From contig NW_014013617.1 of the NCBI RefSeq assembly GCF_000611645.1, positions 12,207 through 36,700 of the forward strand: a DNA stretch of 24,494 bases. The letters run 5' to 3'. The translations under genes were made by a program, and so were the position numbers. Numbering within the stretch: position 1 is the first letter of the stretch; the number at the start of each line of letters is the position of its first letter. Shown here in pieces: positions 11,001-20,683 of the stretch. This DNA is from Monoraphidium neglectum. Its lineage: Eukaryota; Chlorophyta; Chlorophyceae; Sphaeropleales; Selenastraceae. The notes under the pieces are model-generated. The model was not told the DNA's origin. It saw only the letters and a list, made by a program, of their open reading frames with translations, and made no database searches.

Positions 11001-14000
11001 TTCCAGAGATCCGCCCCCCCCCCAGCGGCCCCGCGCAACCGCCGCACCTGCTGAACGCCTCCAGACTGAGCACGCCCTCGCCCGCCTCGTCGGCGGCGCG
11101 CATGTTGGCCTCCACGCAGGCCGCGACCTCGCGCGCCGCCTTGCCCTCCAGCAGGCCCAGGTCGGACAGCACGCGCTGGGGACAGCAGGGGGCGGCACGC
11201 ATGCGCATGTGTGTGTGTGCGCGCACACATGCACGCATGTACATGCATGCATACACACACAATTGTGTTAGTGGAGAAAACTAAGGCCGGATCATGTGGG
11301 ATGCTTTTTCAACCCACACAGGTAAGCGGGTTGAGCAAGATTGACACTGTGGTCTGGCCATTGCAGGGCCCGCGCCTGTGTGGCAAGATTATCCCAAAGC
11401 ATTTCCCTCCACACAGCCCCCCTCCCATCCAAGCCGCACGCTGCCCTGAACCCTGGCTGCACGGCCAACCTGCAGCTCAGGCAGCTCTATCGCGCCGCTC
11501 TTGTCAGCGTCGTACCACCTGAACAGCAAAGCCAGGTTGGTAGGCAAACATCCCTGAGCAAAAGCGAGCACACAGGCTGGCAATGGACACACGTGCACAG
11601 CCCGCATCGCCGTTGCAGCCCTCCCGTGCTGACTCGTAGGAGCGTTCAGATGCTGGGCTTAGCCCTCCATGCTTGACCCAACCAATAGGCGGGCTGTCGC
11701 AACCTGCAGCCTGGAAGCACCTTGCAGAAGGCAACGCCCAGCATCAATGACTCACTCGAACAGCCGGCGGAAGTCCTCAGCCTGGTCTCCCCCCGCCCCC
11801 GGCGCGTTGCCGCCAGCGCCACCAGGCAGGCCGCTGCCAGGGAAGCCGGGGGACGCAGCCTGCAGCAGGCTCCTGAAGAGGGCGTCAATGCCGAGGCCAG
11901 ACTCCGGCACGCGGCGCGCCTCGGCCGCCACCTGGGAGGGCTTGACCTGGCGGCGAGAAAACAGGAAGGGGCGCGAGGGCGGAGGTGGCGGGGCTAGGAT
12001 CTCCAGGGTCGAGGATAGCAGCATCCCCAGTCTGCAGCTGCGAAAGCAGACGAGGAGAGCGACAGCAACGAGCCCCGGATCACCCTGTGCTGCGGCTGCC
12101 CCACCACGCGGGGGGGAGCGGCGCGGCCGCGCGACCTCAAGGCAGGGTCCCACCTCCAGCTGCGCCGCCAGCTCCTTGGCAGCCCCAGAGTCGGCATCTC
12201 GCGCCGCCAGCACGCCGGCAGTGACGTCACCGCGGCCCAGCTGCGCGGCACGCGCACAGCTGCAGTCAGTGGCAAGGGTCGACACTCCGGAGGAGAGAGC
12301 GCGCGCACGCATCCCCCAAGTCCGCCGCCCTCGCGCCCCCCTGCCAGCCGCCGCACCTGCTTGAGTGTGCGCCGCACGACCTTGTGCAGGTTGGCGTAGT
12401 CAGCCGCCGGCATGTCGCGGCCGCCCGGCAGCTGCGCGAGGTTGTCACTCTGCGTGGGTGGGAGGCCCGCAGGACCCTCAGGAAAGCTGGTTCACCAGAC
12501 AGCACTGCCGTTGCTGCAGGATCATTACCCCCCGCCCCCCACCCCCGCTGATGCGCCTGCCCGCAGGCTGTTGATGCCGTCGGGCAGGGCCCGCTGCAAG
12601 GTTGTTGCAAATCTTTTTAGACCCCGCAGCTCCGGCTGGCCCCTCCAAACACTAAGAACACCTTGAGGATCTCCTGAACGGCCTCGTGCATTGTCACAAA
12701 CTCCTCGCGCAGCTGCTCGTCGCAGGCCACGCGCAGCAGCCAGCCTGCGGTGCGTGGGAAGGGCAGCCGCTTCACGGCCAGCTGTGCAGGTCGCGGCACC
12801 CCCGCGGCGCGCCCTGCAGGGTGCAGGCAAGGTTCGTCTCTGCTGCCAGCGCGACACTTGCTGCATCGCAGATGCCAACAACAGCAACTGCGCGTGCGTG
12901 GGCTGAGCCATCCGGGTTGGGGTCACTGGGCTGAGAGCCGCACCCACCAGTCTGAGAGAAGCTGTCCACCAGGGCGCAGCAATCGTCAAAGCAGGCGGCC
13001 AGGGCGCTCAGCATCGTGGGATCCACGCTGGCTCCCTTGCGGCCTACCATGGGGCGAGGCAGCGGGGCGATACGGACAGCGGTGGGGATGGGCTTTTGGG
13101 CCCTCACAGCTGGCGGCTGCGGAACAGGGCCCAGCAGGAGCTGACCTTTGTGACCGCGCCACCAGGCCAGCTGCACTTGCTGCTTCCTCCGCTGCATGTC
13201 GCCTGTCTCGCCCAGCAACCACGACCCGCCGTCCACGCCAGGATTCCTGCCGTGCCACCACCACCAGTGCAGCCTCGCGCCGCCCCTGGCCCCGTCGGCC
13301 CCCCTCACCCGCAGCATCCAGGATTATGATGACGTCCCGCCCCAGCGCCGCGAGCTTGGAGCAGTTGGCGCGGTTCACGGCCGCCAGCGAGCTCAGCGCG
13401 TCCAGGGCAAACGCGGCGCCTGGCGGAGTGTGAGCGGATTGCCGGTGCCGGTCCAGGCTTGCCTTGCCCACTGCGAAGGTTGCCTTGCCCACTGCAAGGG
13501 GTGGGGCCCCTTTCGCTTGAGCAGCAAGGCCGGTCTTCTGATGCACACGGTATCCACCAGCAGTCCGAATCTCGGCTGCAGTCACGTAGGCACAACTACA
13601 CCCTGTTTATGAGCGTAACAAGCCTGCTTACCAAAGACCTGCGCAGCGGCGTCGCTCCCTTCCACCACCACCCGTAGCCCGCTGCCGCCGCGATCCCCCA
13701 GCGCCACCCTGAGGAACGATTCCACCTGGTCTGCGTCAGCGCCGTGTACGCGTGGCGCCAGCATGGCCGCGACCTGGGAGAGGCCCTGCAGTGATCAAGC
13801 AGGGGGTTTAATTGCACTGGGCACGGCGGGTTGATCATGGCCTGACAGCGGAAAGATGGAGTTGGCACGTTGGCCGCAAAATGGGGTGCAGCATTTGCGC
13901 ACCGTGCGTCCGACAGGTCAGCGCCCATCAGACCTTGGCTGAGCAGTGAGACAGGTTCCTGTTCATACGAGTACCAATTTGATTGATTTGCTTACCGGCG

Positions 14001-14016
14001 GAGCCGCTGCAAACAT
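8081..14016 (-). CDS. MCA/MLKL-like bundle, EF-hand, two p25-alpha domains
   Basis: Nineteen exons, all GT-AG and all joining in phase, encode 746 residues: 14016-13996, 13785-13632, 13419-13309, 13043-12948, 12744-12662, 12449-12357, 12240-12154, 11946-11756, 11518-11470, 11175-11048, 10823-10753, 10529-10372, 10171-10097, 9927-9830, 9609-9433, 9312-9185, 8935-8725, 8540-8447, 8296-8081 (TGA). Residues 1-155 are helical, with NRANCSKLAALGRDV and LVDSFSQTGWLLRV, resembling the four-helix bundle of plant MCA channels and MLKL. A linker follows, then FRRLFEWYDADKSGAIELPE, whose 12-residue loop (282-293) is a canonical EF-hand, and a degenerate partner near 320-345. Two p25-alpha domains follow: residues 362-505 (VRDAGLLGGGLTPTAVDLVF, KGVRRITFDQFLSAL, ATKADAVRLHDD, YTGVHK) and 585-729 (FAKLCREAGLVDGKKL, LTSVDLIFTKAKAK, GAKKIGFDEFRRAL, DAVRFHDD). 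In TPPP proteins p25-alpha binds tubulin and bundles microtubules. The p25-alpha and EF-hand calls are firm. The bundle identity and any calcium, membrane or tubulin role are inference. Confidence 0.85.
11200..11262. repeat. Alternating purine-pyrimidine palindrome in intron
   Basis: GT/GC/CA alternation with a self-complementary core (TGTGTGCGCGCACACA) lies in the intron 11176-11469 of the minus-strand gene, just upstream of the acceptor of its tenth exon on that strand. It could form a hairpin or left-handed DNA. No coding role is seen. Confidence 0.75.
13460..13501. repeat. Two-copy 21-bp tandem repeat in intron
   Basis: TGCCTTGCCCACTGCGAAGGT at 13460-13480 is followed directly by a near copy ending AAGGGG (13481-13501). 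It lies in the intron 13420-13631 of the minus-strand gene. Confidence 0.8.
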
Positions 14017-14663
14017 GTCTGCAGAGAGTGGGGCAGTCTGACCGCTTGTGCGGTCGCACTTGCGTGTACCGTGATGCGTGCAGCGAGTCGTGGTCGGTCC
14101 GAACAGGTGCCCTGAGTCAAAATGTGCGTCAACCACGTGGCGTCAGCCCACGGCACAAGCATTGCGACGCAGGCAGGATATCAATGCGCAACAACCGATC
14201 CACACCCGGCTTATGTCGATCTATTTGAGCTGATTCACCCTAAGTATTATTATCTGTGATAATAAGTTGGTCTCCAGAAGCGCGCCCGCGCAGATCATCA
14301 ACACTGAATCAAGGGCGCATAAAGTGCCGCTCTATGGTACTGCAGTGGCACAAGCTTAAATGAGCGCTAATGTGAAACCTCCCAAGTGATGGTGAACGGT
14401 TCAAACGGGCATTTGAACGGCGAACCTGTCACTTGTGCGGATTGTTTGCGAGAGTGATGGACGGCGGCCATCAGCGTACAACACGATATCATGCGGTAGC
14501 TCTTGCTGAACAGTGGACAGATACAGTGGCTTCCTGCTCACGCCACCAGAAGCAGCGACCATGCCTTCAGGTGAAGGGGATGCCGCTTGTCGAGGGTTGC
14601 AGTACGTCGAGCCTGGGCCCGTCAGCTTTCACGAGGGAACATGTGAATATTGCAGGTTTTCGT
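14017..14663. promoter_or_regulatory. Divergent intergenic region, likely shared promoter
   Basis: About 650 bp separate the start codons of the p25-alpha gene (minus, ATG 14016-14014) and the SNARE gene (plus, ATG 14664), so both promoters must lie here. It is less GC-rich than the coding DNA. No clear TATA box was picked out. A short perfect hairpin lies at 14247-14265. Confidence 0.55.
14247..14265. repeat. AT-rich inverted repeat (8-bp stem, 3-nt loop)
   Basis: TTATTATC, then TGT, then GATAATAA: a perfect inverted repeat in the middle of the divergent intergenic region. It could be a binding site for a dimeric factor or simply an AT-rich hairpin. Confidence 0.6.
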
Positions 14664-16171
14664 ATGGACACGGACTCGTGGCTGAAGGAGTACGGCGTCT
14701 GCAAGGAGCTCACGCAAGAAATCGTGCAGTTGATCCAGGTCCGCTTCGCAAGGCCATGAAAGAGCGTTGAAAGGGATAGGGTTTCAAACAGCCGTCGCGC
14801 CCGTGGCAGCACGGGGGCCTTTCAAGGAGCTGCAGGTGCTGCGGTGCCATGTGCGCAGCTAGCGCTTGCATTGCCCGACACAACGTATGCACACAACGTG
14901 CGCCTCGCGGTTTGCGCCCGCAGGATCGCAACGTCAATCATCCCGATGGCGGGCCCGAGGCATCCCGTATGACTGCCGCAGCGCGCCGCAAGCTGGGCAC
15001 GCTGGGCACAACGCTTGACAGCCTGTACCGGTGGCTCGACTCTGACGATGCCAACAGCCTGTGAGCGGCAGGCGCGATCAAGCAGTGATGCGGTGTCGCA
15101 TTTGCTGCAGCGAGCGGGACGGCATACTGCTGATGATCCTTGCGGGCACCCACCGCTCATAGGCAGCTGCGTGTGCACTGTGCCAACGTGGTCTGCAAAT
15201 GCATGGTTGCCAACGCGTTGCGGCCTTTGGAAGCAGTCGCTGCAGCCACAGCAAAAGCAGCAGAGGCAGCAGGGAGAAGCGTGCAAAACAGGACAGGTTT
15301 GAGGGTGCAGCCCCGGCCTGCCCCTCCCCCCCTCCCTGGTGCAGGAGCGAGCAGGAGCGGTTTCGTCGGCGCGACCTGCTGCACGTGCTCAAGAACCGCC
15401 GAGAGCAGATACAAGAGTCACTCAAGCGCCAGCAGCAGCACTCAGACCGCGAGTCGCTCATGGCGGGCGGCAGCAGCGGCAGGGGCGGCGGGGGGCCGGC
15501 GCGCGAGACAGAGGTGACGGCGCAGCTGGACTCTCGGGGCATGTTGCAGCTGCAGGAGCAGGTGATGCAGCAGCAAGATCGGGAGCTGGAGCAGATGGAG
15601 AAGACGGTCACCAGCACAAAGGTGGGTGGATTATTGTAGCAAGATTTTGCGGGAGGCGCCTGGGGGCTTGGCTCAACCGCAGGCTGGGTACTTTGCAATG
15701 TGACGGACTGAAGTGGTTGTGAAAATGCCTGCCCTGGAAGCCATTCGCGAGTGTCTTGCTGTACACGAGAGCTTTTGAGGACTCAAAGGCTTTTCAAGGT
15801 ATGCAGGTGCATGGCAGCAGTGAGCTGCCATGCACCCTAGGCTGCCTTGATATATTTTAATTGATCAGCAGTTTCAGCGATGTGCTGCCCGAGACGGTCC
15901 GCACCACGTGCAACATCCGCACCCTCCCCCCCTCGCGCAGCACATCGCTGTGACTATTGGTGAGGAGCTCGATCTGCACACGCGACTGCTGGGTGACCTG
16001 GAGGAGGACGTGGATGTCACACACAGCCGCCTGCGCGCCGCCACAAAGCGTGTGCGGCACATCATCAAGCACAGCAGCAATTGGAAGGGCGGGCTGTTCA
16101 TTTTTGGGTTGATTGTGGTGCTTACACTCTTGATGCTGGTCGCGTTCAAGGTCATCCGCATCTTTGGTTAA
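14664..16171 (+). CDS. Qc-SNARE, SYP5 / syntaxin-8 type
   Basis: Tail-anchored SNARE expected to act in endosome-to-vacuole membrane fusion. Four exons join in phase (14664-14738, 14924-15060, 15345-15621, 15941-16171), giving 239 residues; Arabidopsis SYP51 has 232. The N-terminal region (MDTDSWLKEYGVCKELTQEI) and the following helix (RRKLGTLGTTLDSLYRWL) match the SYP5 N-terminal helical domain. The SNARE motif spans about residues 140-200 (QQQDRELEQMEKTVTSTKHI, then GEELDLHTRLLGDLEEDVDV and THSRLRAATKRV). A C-terminal membrane segment (FIFGLIVVLTLLMLVAFKVI) ends in IRIFG. The central zero-layer position, glutamine in Qc-SNAREs of this group, is His176 (CAC at 15977-15979). The start ATG is supported by alignment with family N-termini. 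The first donor (CAG|GTCCGC) is weak but the joined product is continuous. Confidence 0.9.
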
Positions 16172-16550
16172 CCTTTCGCTGTTGTTCTTTTGAGGCAGCA
16201 GCGTCCTTTGGCATGCTGGTCCGCAAAGCATTGTGTTTGCATGCAAGCACATCGCTGCCTCTTTCATCTGTGAAGCCCTCTCCGCATTTTGGCTGCTTGT
16301 CGCGCTGGACCTCTGTACGAGCTACATTGCTGGCGTGCTCTTGCGCCCGCCGTCTGAGCCTTTGTCGCGGCGCTGCAGAGCAGTCCAATCGGTTTTTTTC
16401 GGCATTGGGTTGTGTTAAATTTGCATCTCTGCCTTTCCGTTGATGCCTGCATGCTGCGTTGCCGTGTATTCTGGCCATTCTAGCAACGTAGTCACCACCC
16501 ACCTGCAGTCCTATGCATACATGTACACATCCTTCTCAATTGTAACTGGA
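16172..16550. other. Convergent spacer, SNARE to BCAS2
   Basis: About 380 bp holding the two facing 3' UTRs. TGTAA at 16541-16545 could serve the SNARE transcript; it lies only a few bases from the BCAS2 stop, so the two transcripts may nearly touch or overlap. Short frames here are not convincing as genes. Confidence 0.6.
16541..16545 (+). terminator. Possible TGTAA polyadenylation signal (SNARE gene)
   Basis: TGTAA about 370 nt after the SNARE stop and immediately beyond the 3' end of the opposing BCAS2 coding region. Positional support only. Confidence 0.3.
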
Positions 16551-16691
16551 TTACTCATCCATTGGCTCGGCCTCGTCCCGTGTGTGCTGCCCGTTTGCCA
16601 GCTCTTTGCTGACTTCGCTGCTGTTGTTGCCGTCGCCGTGCTGCTGCTGCTGCTGCTCCTGCTGTCCCTGTTGATCATCACCGCTGCCGCC

Positions 16692-16729
<38 letters not shown>

Positions 16730-17999
16730 CCTGCTGCCCCTCCTCCTGCTGCGGCAGCTGCGCAGTCAGCGCGTCCACCTCTGCCTCCAGCTTCTCGCAG
16801 GCCATGGATATCTCCAGGTTCTTGCGCACCGCGTTCGCCCACTCGTCCTCAAGCCGCCGCAGCTCGATGCCGGCTGCCATCTGCTGCACCTTGCGCTCCC
16901 GATTGAGCGCATCAATCTGCGGAAAGAGGGGCAACAGGGTGGTGCTGAGGGTGAGGGTTCGGTGTGCTGGAACCTGCCAGGGAGGTGGCAGGGGGCTCAG
17001 GGTGGTGCTAGCACAGTGCTGGTGCCTCAGCAACAAGTGGGGCTTTGCAGCAGCAGCCACCCTTCAATTGATTCGAGCGATCAATTAATTAGAGCTATCT
17101 CAGAGGCACTGCCACACAAGTGGTCCCCTCTGCCACTCGGCCCCACCTGCTTGCGCGTGTCTGCGAGCTGCGACTCCAGCTGCTTTGCTGCCGCGGCGCT
17201 GAGCGCGGCCTGTGCGCGCCACGTGTTTGGGCCGAACTTGAGCAGCAGCTCCAGGTTAGCGATGCGGTTCAGCTGGTGCTCCAGCTGCGCGTTGGCGTTG
17301 TCCAGCGCTGTGCGCCACGCGGCAGGGTCGCCGCGGCGGGCCTGAGGGACGAGGATTACGCGAGGGGCAAGAGTTTGCGGCACTGGATGGTGGAAGTGAC
17401 GCAGGGGCTACGGAAAGAGTCCAAAGAGTCAAACCAGGACCACCACCTGGCCAGCCACTAGGCAGCATAGCCTCATGCCGCTGCAACATAGCTGGCAGCC
17501 TGCCCGATTGCCCACCTGCGGCGGTGGATCCAGCCTAAACCGCGTGATGTCCAAAGGCGGCATCGGCTGCCGCGCGCGCACCCTGCGTCGTGATCAACAT
17601 CGATGGGTTTGAGTGCCGCTCAACGGGATCCAGGGCAGCAGCAGCGCAGTGCTGCCTGCCGCTCACGCAGCCCAGACACTCAGGAACAACAATATGAGCA
17701 TGTGAGCACAGCATTGGAGGCGAAGATGCAGCACAAGGAGCAGCTGTGCGGCGAGGTGCAACGCACCGCTCGTACTCCTGCAGCAGCAGCGGGTGGCCCT
17801 CGAACTTGGCCGGCGGCAGCGCCGGCAGCTCCTTCAGATAGTCAGCGGGCCGCTTTGTGCTATTCCGCATCTCTGCCTCTATCAACGACTCCACTTGCTT
17901 CTTGATGTCTGGCGTCAGGGGGTCTATATAGGGAAGGGCGTCTATGAGCTCCTCCCCTGGCCTCTTCGCTGACTCGATAGCTAAGACTTTCTGTGCCAT
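16551..17999 (-). CDS. BCAS2: Pre-mRNA-splicing factor SPF27/BCAS2/MOS4
   Basis: Core subunit of the Prp19 complex (NTC) of the nuclear spliceosome. Four exons join in phase (17999-17767, 17582-17516, 17341-17147, 16916-16551), giving 286 residues; human BCAS2 has 225. Family landmarks in order: IDALPYIDPLTPDIKKQVES with a following EAEMR segment, RPADYLKELPALPPAKFEGH, LLQEYERVRARQPMPPLDIT, DNANAQLEHQLNRIANLELL, FGPNTWRAQ and the C-terminal coiled coil NRERKVQQMAAGIELRRLED followed by EWANAVRKNLEI. The start ATG (17999-17997) leads directly into the conserved N-terminus. Beyond the family core the protein carries a Gln-rich tail of about 65 residues with 11 consecutive Gln (229-239), ending NGQHTRDEAEPMDE. 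The tail explains the extra length and is probably disordered. The gene is convergent with the SNARE gene. Confidence 0.93.
16695..16727. repeat. (CTG)11 / (CAG)11 coding triplet repeat
   Basis: Eleven perfect CTG units on the + strand encode eleven glutamines on the minus strand within the BCAS2 C-terminal tail. Interrupted CTG/CCC triplets flank it on both sides. Perfect triplet runs of this kind tend to vary in length between strains. Confidence 0.95.
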
Positions 18000-18620
18000 T
18001 GGTCCTTACTCCGCAGACTGATCTGGTGTCTCAGATCAAGTATCTTACCAAACGTGCTAGACGTGCGTGTGAAGTATTCAGTAAACCTGAAATCTCTCTA
18101 TGTTGTGGAGTGACCGTGTCAGCTTCAGTTACCCGCCGTCTACAGGGTGTTGGCTGGCCGCCTCCTAGTAGCTGCTCGCGACCCCTCCCCTTGCACAACC
18201 TGGTCGCAACGCACAAGGCGCTGGGTTGCTGACAGCTATCCGCAGCTTCCAGTTTCCAGTTTCCAGTTTCCAGTGGTAAAGTTGCAGCAGATCTGTTCCA
18301 CAACCCTGGGATCAATCGACGTTTGGTTGTGATCCTTGATGGAACAGCACTGGTAGCAAGGAAGCCGGAGAAGAGCCAATCCTGACCCAGTGTGCCCCTG
18401 CATTACCGTATCACAGCCTCCCATACATCAATCTACTGCCCACGTAATTGTGGCAGTAATAACTTTATGTATAACAACAGATCTAGTGCTGTCGATGACG
18501 GGGTAATTATGGACCTCTCAACCTGTCTGTTTTCAGCTGCAAGCCGCGTTCGCTTTGCCCTGCCGCGCGGACGCACTTCACGTGTGGCTGCACCTCTGTG
18601 CCAACCGCAGGCATCACAAA
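18000..18620. other. Intergenic region, BCAS2 promoter and oxygenase 3' UTR
   Basis: Lies upstream of the BCAS2 start and downstream of the PhyH-like stop, both minus strand. It is more AT-rich than the genes. Contains four heptamer repeats (18247-18274). No gene is supported in it. Confidence 0.6.
18247..18274. repeat. Four tandem TTCCAGT heptamers
   Basis: TTCCAGT is repeated four times without interruption about 250 bp upstream of the BCAS2 start codon. It may be a small minisatellite or a clustered protein-binding site. Confidence 0.85.
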
Positions 18621-20683
18621 TCAGCGCCGCTCCTGCCCCCCGCCCTGTGTGCCGCCCTCTTCGGCTCCGCCGGCCATTGGCCAGCGGTTCCAGGACGACC
18701 AGCTGATAGGGTCGTTGTAGGAGTAGGTGATGCCAGCCGCGCGCTCTGCGGCCACCCAGGCGGCCTTATGTAGAGACAGCACATACACGTAGCGCCAGCC
18801 ATCAGACCTTTGCGGGGGCCGGGGCAAGGTCATTGTGTGGGGCCGTCTGGACACATGGCCTCAGAGCGAAAACTACTCGGCGAACCAAGTGAAGAGTAGC
18901 TGCAAGCACACGTGCTGTCGTGCGACAGACTGGCGCATGCTGGGTGCTGGTGCCAAGAAGTGTGGCAATCAACGGGCCAGAGGCGCATCGGCTGTGGCCA
19001 GGCCGTGAGAGAGACAACCGGCAACAGAACCCACACGTTGCTATTCAATCTCGCATTCAGCCCACCTGTTGGGCGCAGAGGCGTGCAGGCAGCGCTCATG
19101 GTGCACAATCAGGTCGCCCCAAGAAACGGGCACGTGCGCGGGGTGCTCGCGGTCTTCGTCAATGGGGGTGAACAGCGTGGTGGCGGACTCGCGGCAGCTG
19201 CCCACTGCTCAGCGGTGCAGCAGGTGGGCAGCGTGGTGATGAGGAGCGATTTATGTGCTCAGTCGCATGCACTGCGTTGCTGGTGGTGTTGCACCCGGAT
19301 TGGTGCTCAATAGCCGACACTTGCACGCCTTGCAGGCAGCAGACAGTGCTGCCGAATTAAGGGCCATGCAGCCCTGCTGCCCGAAGCCAGCAGCCTGCAG
19401 CCTGCCCTTCACTTGTGAAGTGTGGGCGCAGCTCCTCCTCCTTGTGGCTGCCTGGCAGGTAGCGCAAGCAGCCGTTCTCCAGGGTGGTGTCAGAGACGGC
19501 CAGCCAGCACGTGGCCGCCGAGGCATCAGCATCCATTCGTGGCCAGTACGCTGGTGGAATGCAGGGTGGGAACGGAGGCCTCGGCAAGGGCGACGGGGAA
19601 CGTCACCACTATCCTTCCTGCACATATTGTTTGATATGGGGGTTGCTTGCACGCGCAAGTGCCCCTCGAAGCCATGAAACAAGCTGAGGAAGCGTAACCT
19701 AGGTGGGGTACCTCCCAACCCGCGCCCAATCCATACGCCAACATCAGCTGTACCTTGGAAAAGGGGAGCAAGGGGATGGCGCTCACCCTGGTCCTGGTGC
19801 CACTGGAAGGCGGACCCGCCCGAGTGGGGCGCCTTCGCAAAGATCTGATCAAAGTCGATGGCCATATCGCCGCCCCTCAACTGGTTGGCGATGTCCTTGA
19901 AGGAACACCAAGTTGGCAAGGTGGAAACAGGGGTGAGGGTGGCGAAGCAGCACGGGAATGGATCAGCAGGCGACACCTCAAGCATACTCTCTTGAATTCA
20001 CAGGCAGAGTGACACATGCTTGCACTGGGCAGGCGGCAGCAATGAGGCTCAGCCGCTGGGATTTTGCAAGTGGGGTTTCCAGGAACGCTCACCAGGGCAC
20101 GCAGTTCAAACACGTTGCCCTGCCAGGCCTTTTGGTACATCCGCGGCAGCATTATGTTGTACAGAGCAAAGCAAGCGCCACCTCTGTCATCGCCGCGCAC
20201 ATCGACACCTGTCTCGGCAGCACAGCCTCCAGCCTCCCGGCCAGCGGCCGCCCTGGGCGCGCCGGCCGAGTCGTCCAGTGCGGCCAGCGCGCCGGCGCCC
20301 ATTTCCATCGCGTCTCTGCCTGGCACCAATATCTCGCCCCTCAAGAATGCGAAATACGTCTGTGGGCGTGTCAGGCGATCAGGGCAGCAGGATGCTCAAG
20401 GGTTTACCACAAGTGTGTGTGCGCGGGCGTGCCTGCCTGCCTGCTACAAAACCAAGGGTGGTTGACGGGGAGGACCGGTCAGTCTTTGCAGCCTCGGCCT
20501 CGCTGGGCCCCGCCACTGGTTAGGGCGCACCGGGTCTATGTCTGATGCCATCTCCTCCTCAGACAGCACGCCTTTGATCACCACATATCTAATCGGCGCC
20601 GCCGCCGCGGTGGGTAGGGCCGGTGTGCGGGTGTCAAGGCGTCGGAGCGCGGGTCGGAGATATTGTGGCAGCTTGATATGCAT
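18621..20683 (-). CDS. PhyH-like Fe(II)/2-oxoglutarate dioxygenase
   Basis: Non-haem iron oxygenase of the phytanoyl-CoA dioxygenase superfamily; substrate unknown. Six exons join in phase (20683-20531, 20359-20093, 19895-19787, 19550-19413, 19204-19066, 18807-18621), giving 330 residues. The N-terminus contains RYVVIKGVLSEEEM, the usual PhyH opening strand. LRGGDMAIDFDQIFAKAP leads to FQWHQDQAYWP, which supplies the HxD iron ligands His173 and Asp175. CWLAVSDTTLENGCLRYLPG with SHKEEELRPH is the family core. WGDLIVHHERCLHASAPN followed by RSDGWR supplies the distal His263 and the 2-oxoglutarate-binding Arg269. All catalytic residues are therefore present. Residues about 72-108 form an Ala/Gly-rich insertion relative to the usual fold. 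Two acceptors are AAG rather than CAG, and the start exon is chosen because the ATG frame runs openly into the conserved strand. No targeting signal is obvious. Confidence 0.85.

Noticed and set aside
10526..11260. 244-codon minus-strand frame taken as one exon
   Set aside because: It reads through introns and a CA/GT repeat and is not in the coding frame of the p25-alpha exons, which join in phase on their own.
8081..14016. Apicortin (p25-alpha plus doublecortin)
   Set aside because: No DCX-like sequence was seen in any exon, and there are two p25-alpha domains with an EF-hand and a helical bundle instead.
16440..17345. 301-codon + strand frame rich in leucine
   Set aside because: Antisense to BCAS2. 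The leucine run is the CTG strand of the poly-Q tract, and the minus-strand exons match a known family with correct splice phases.
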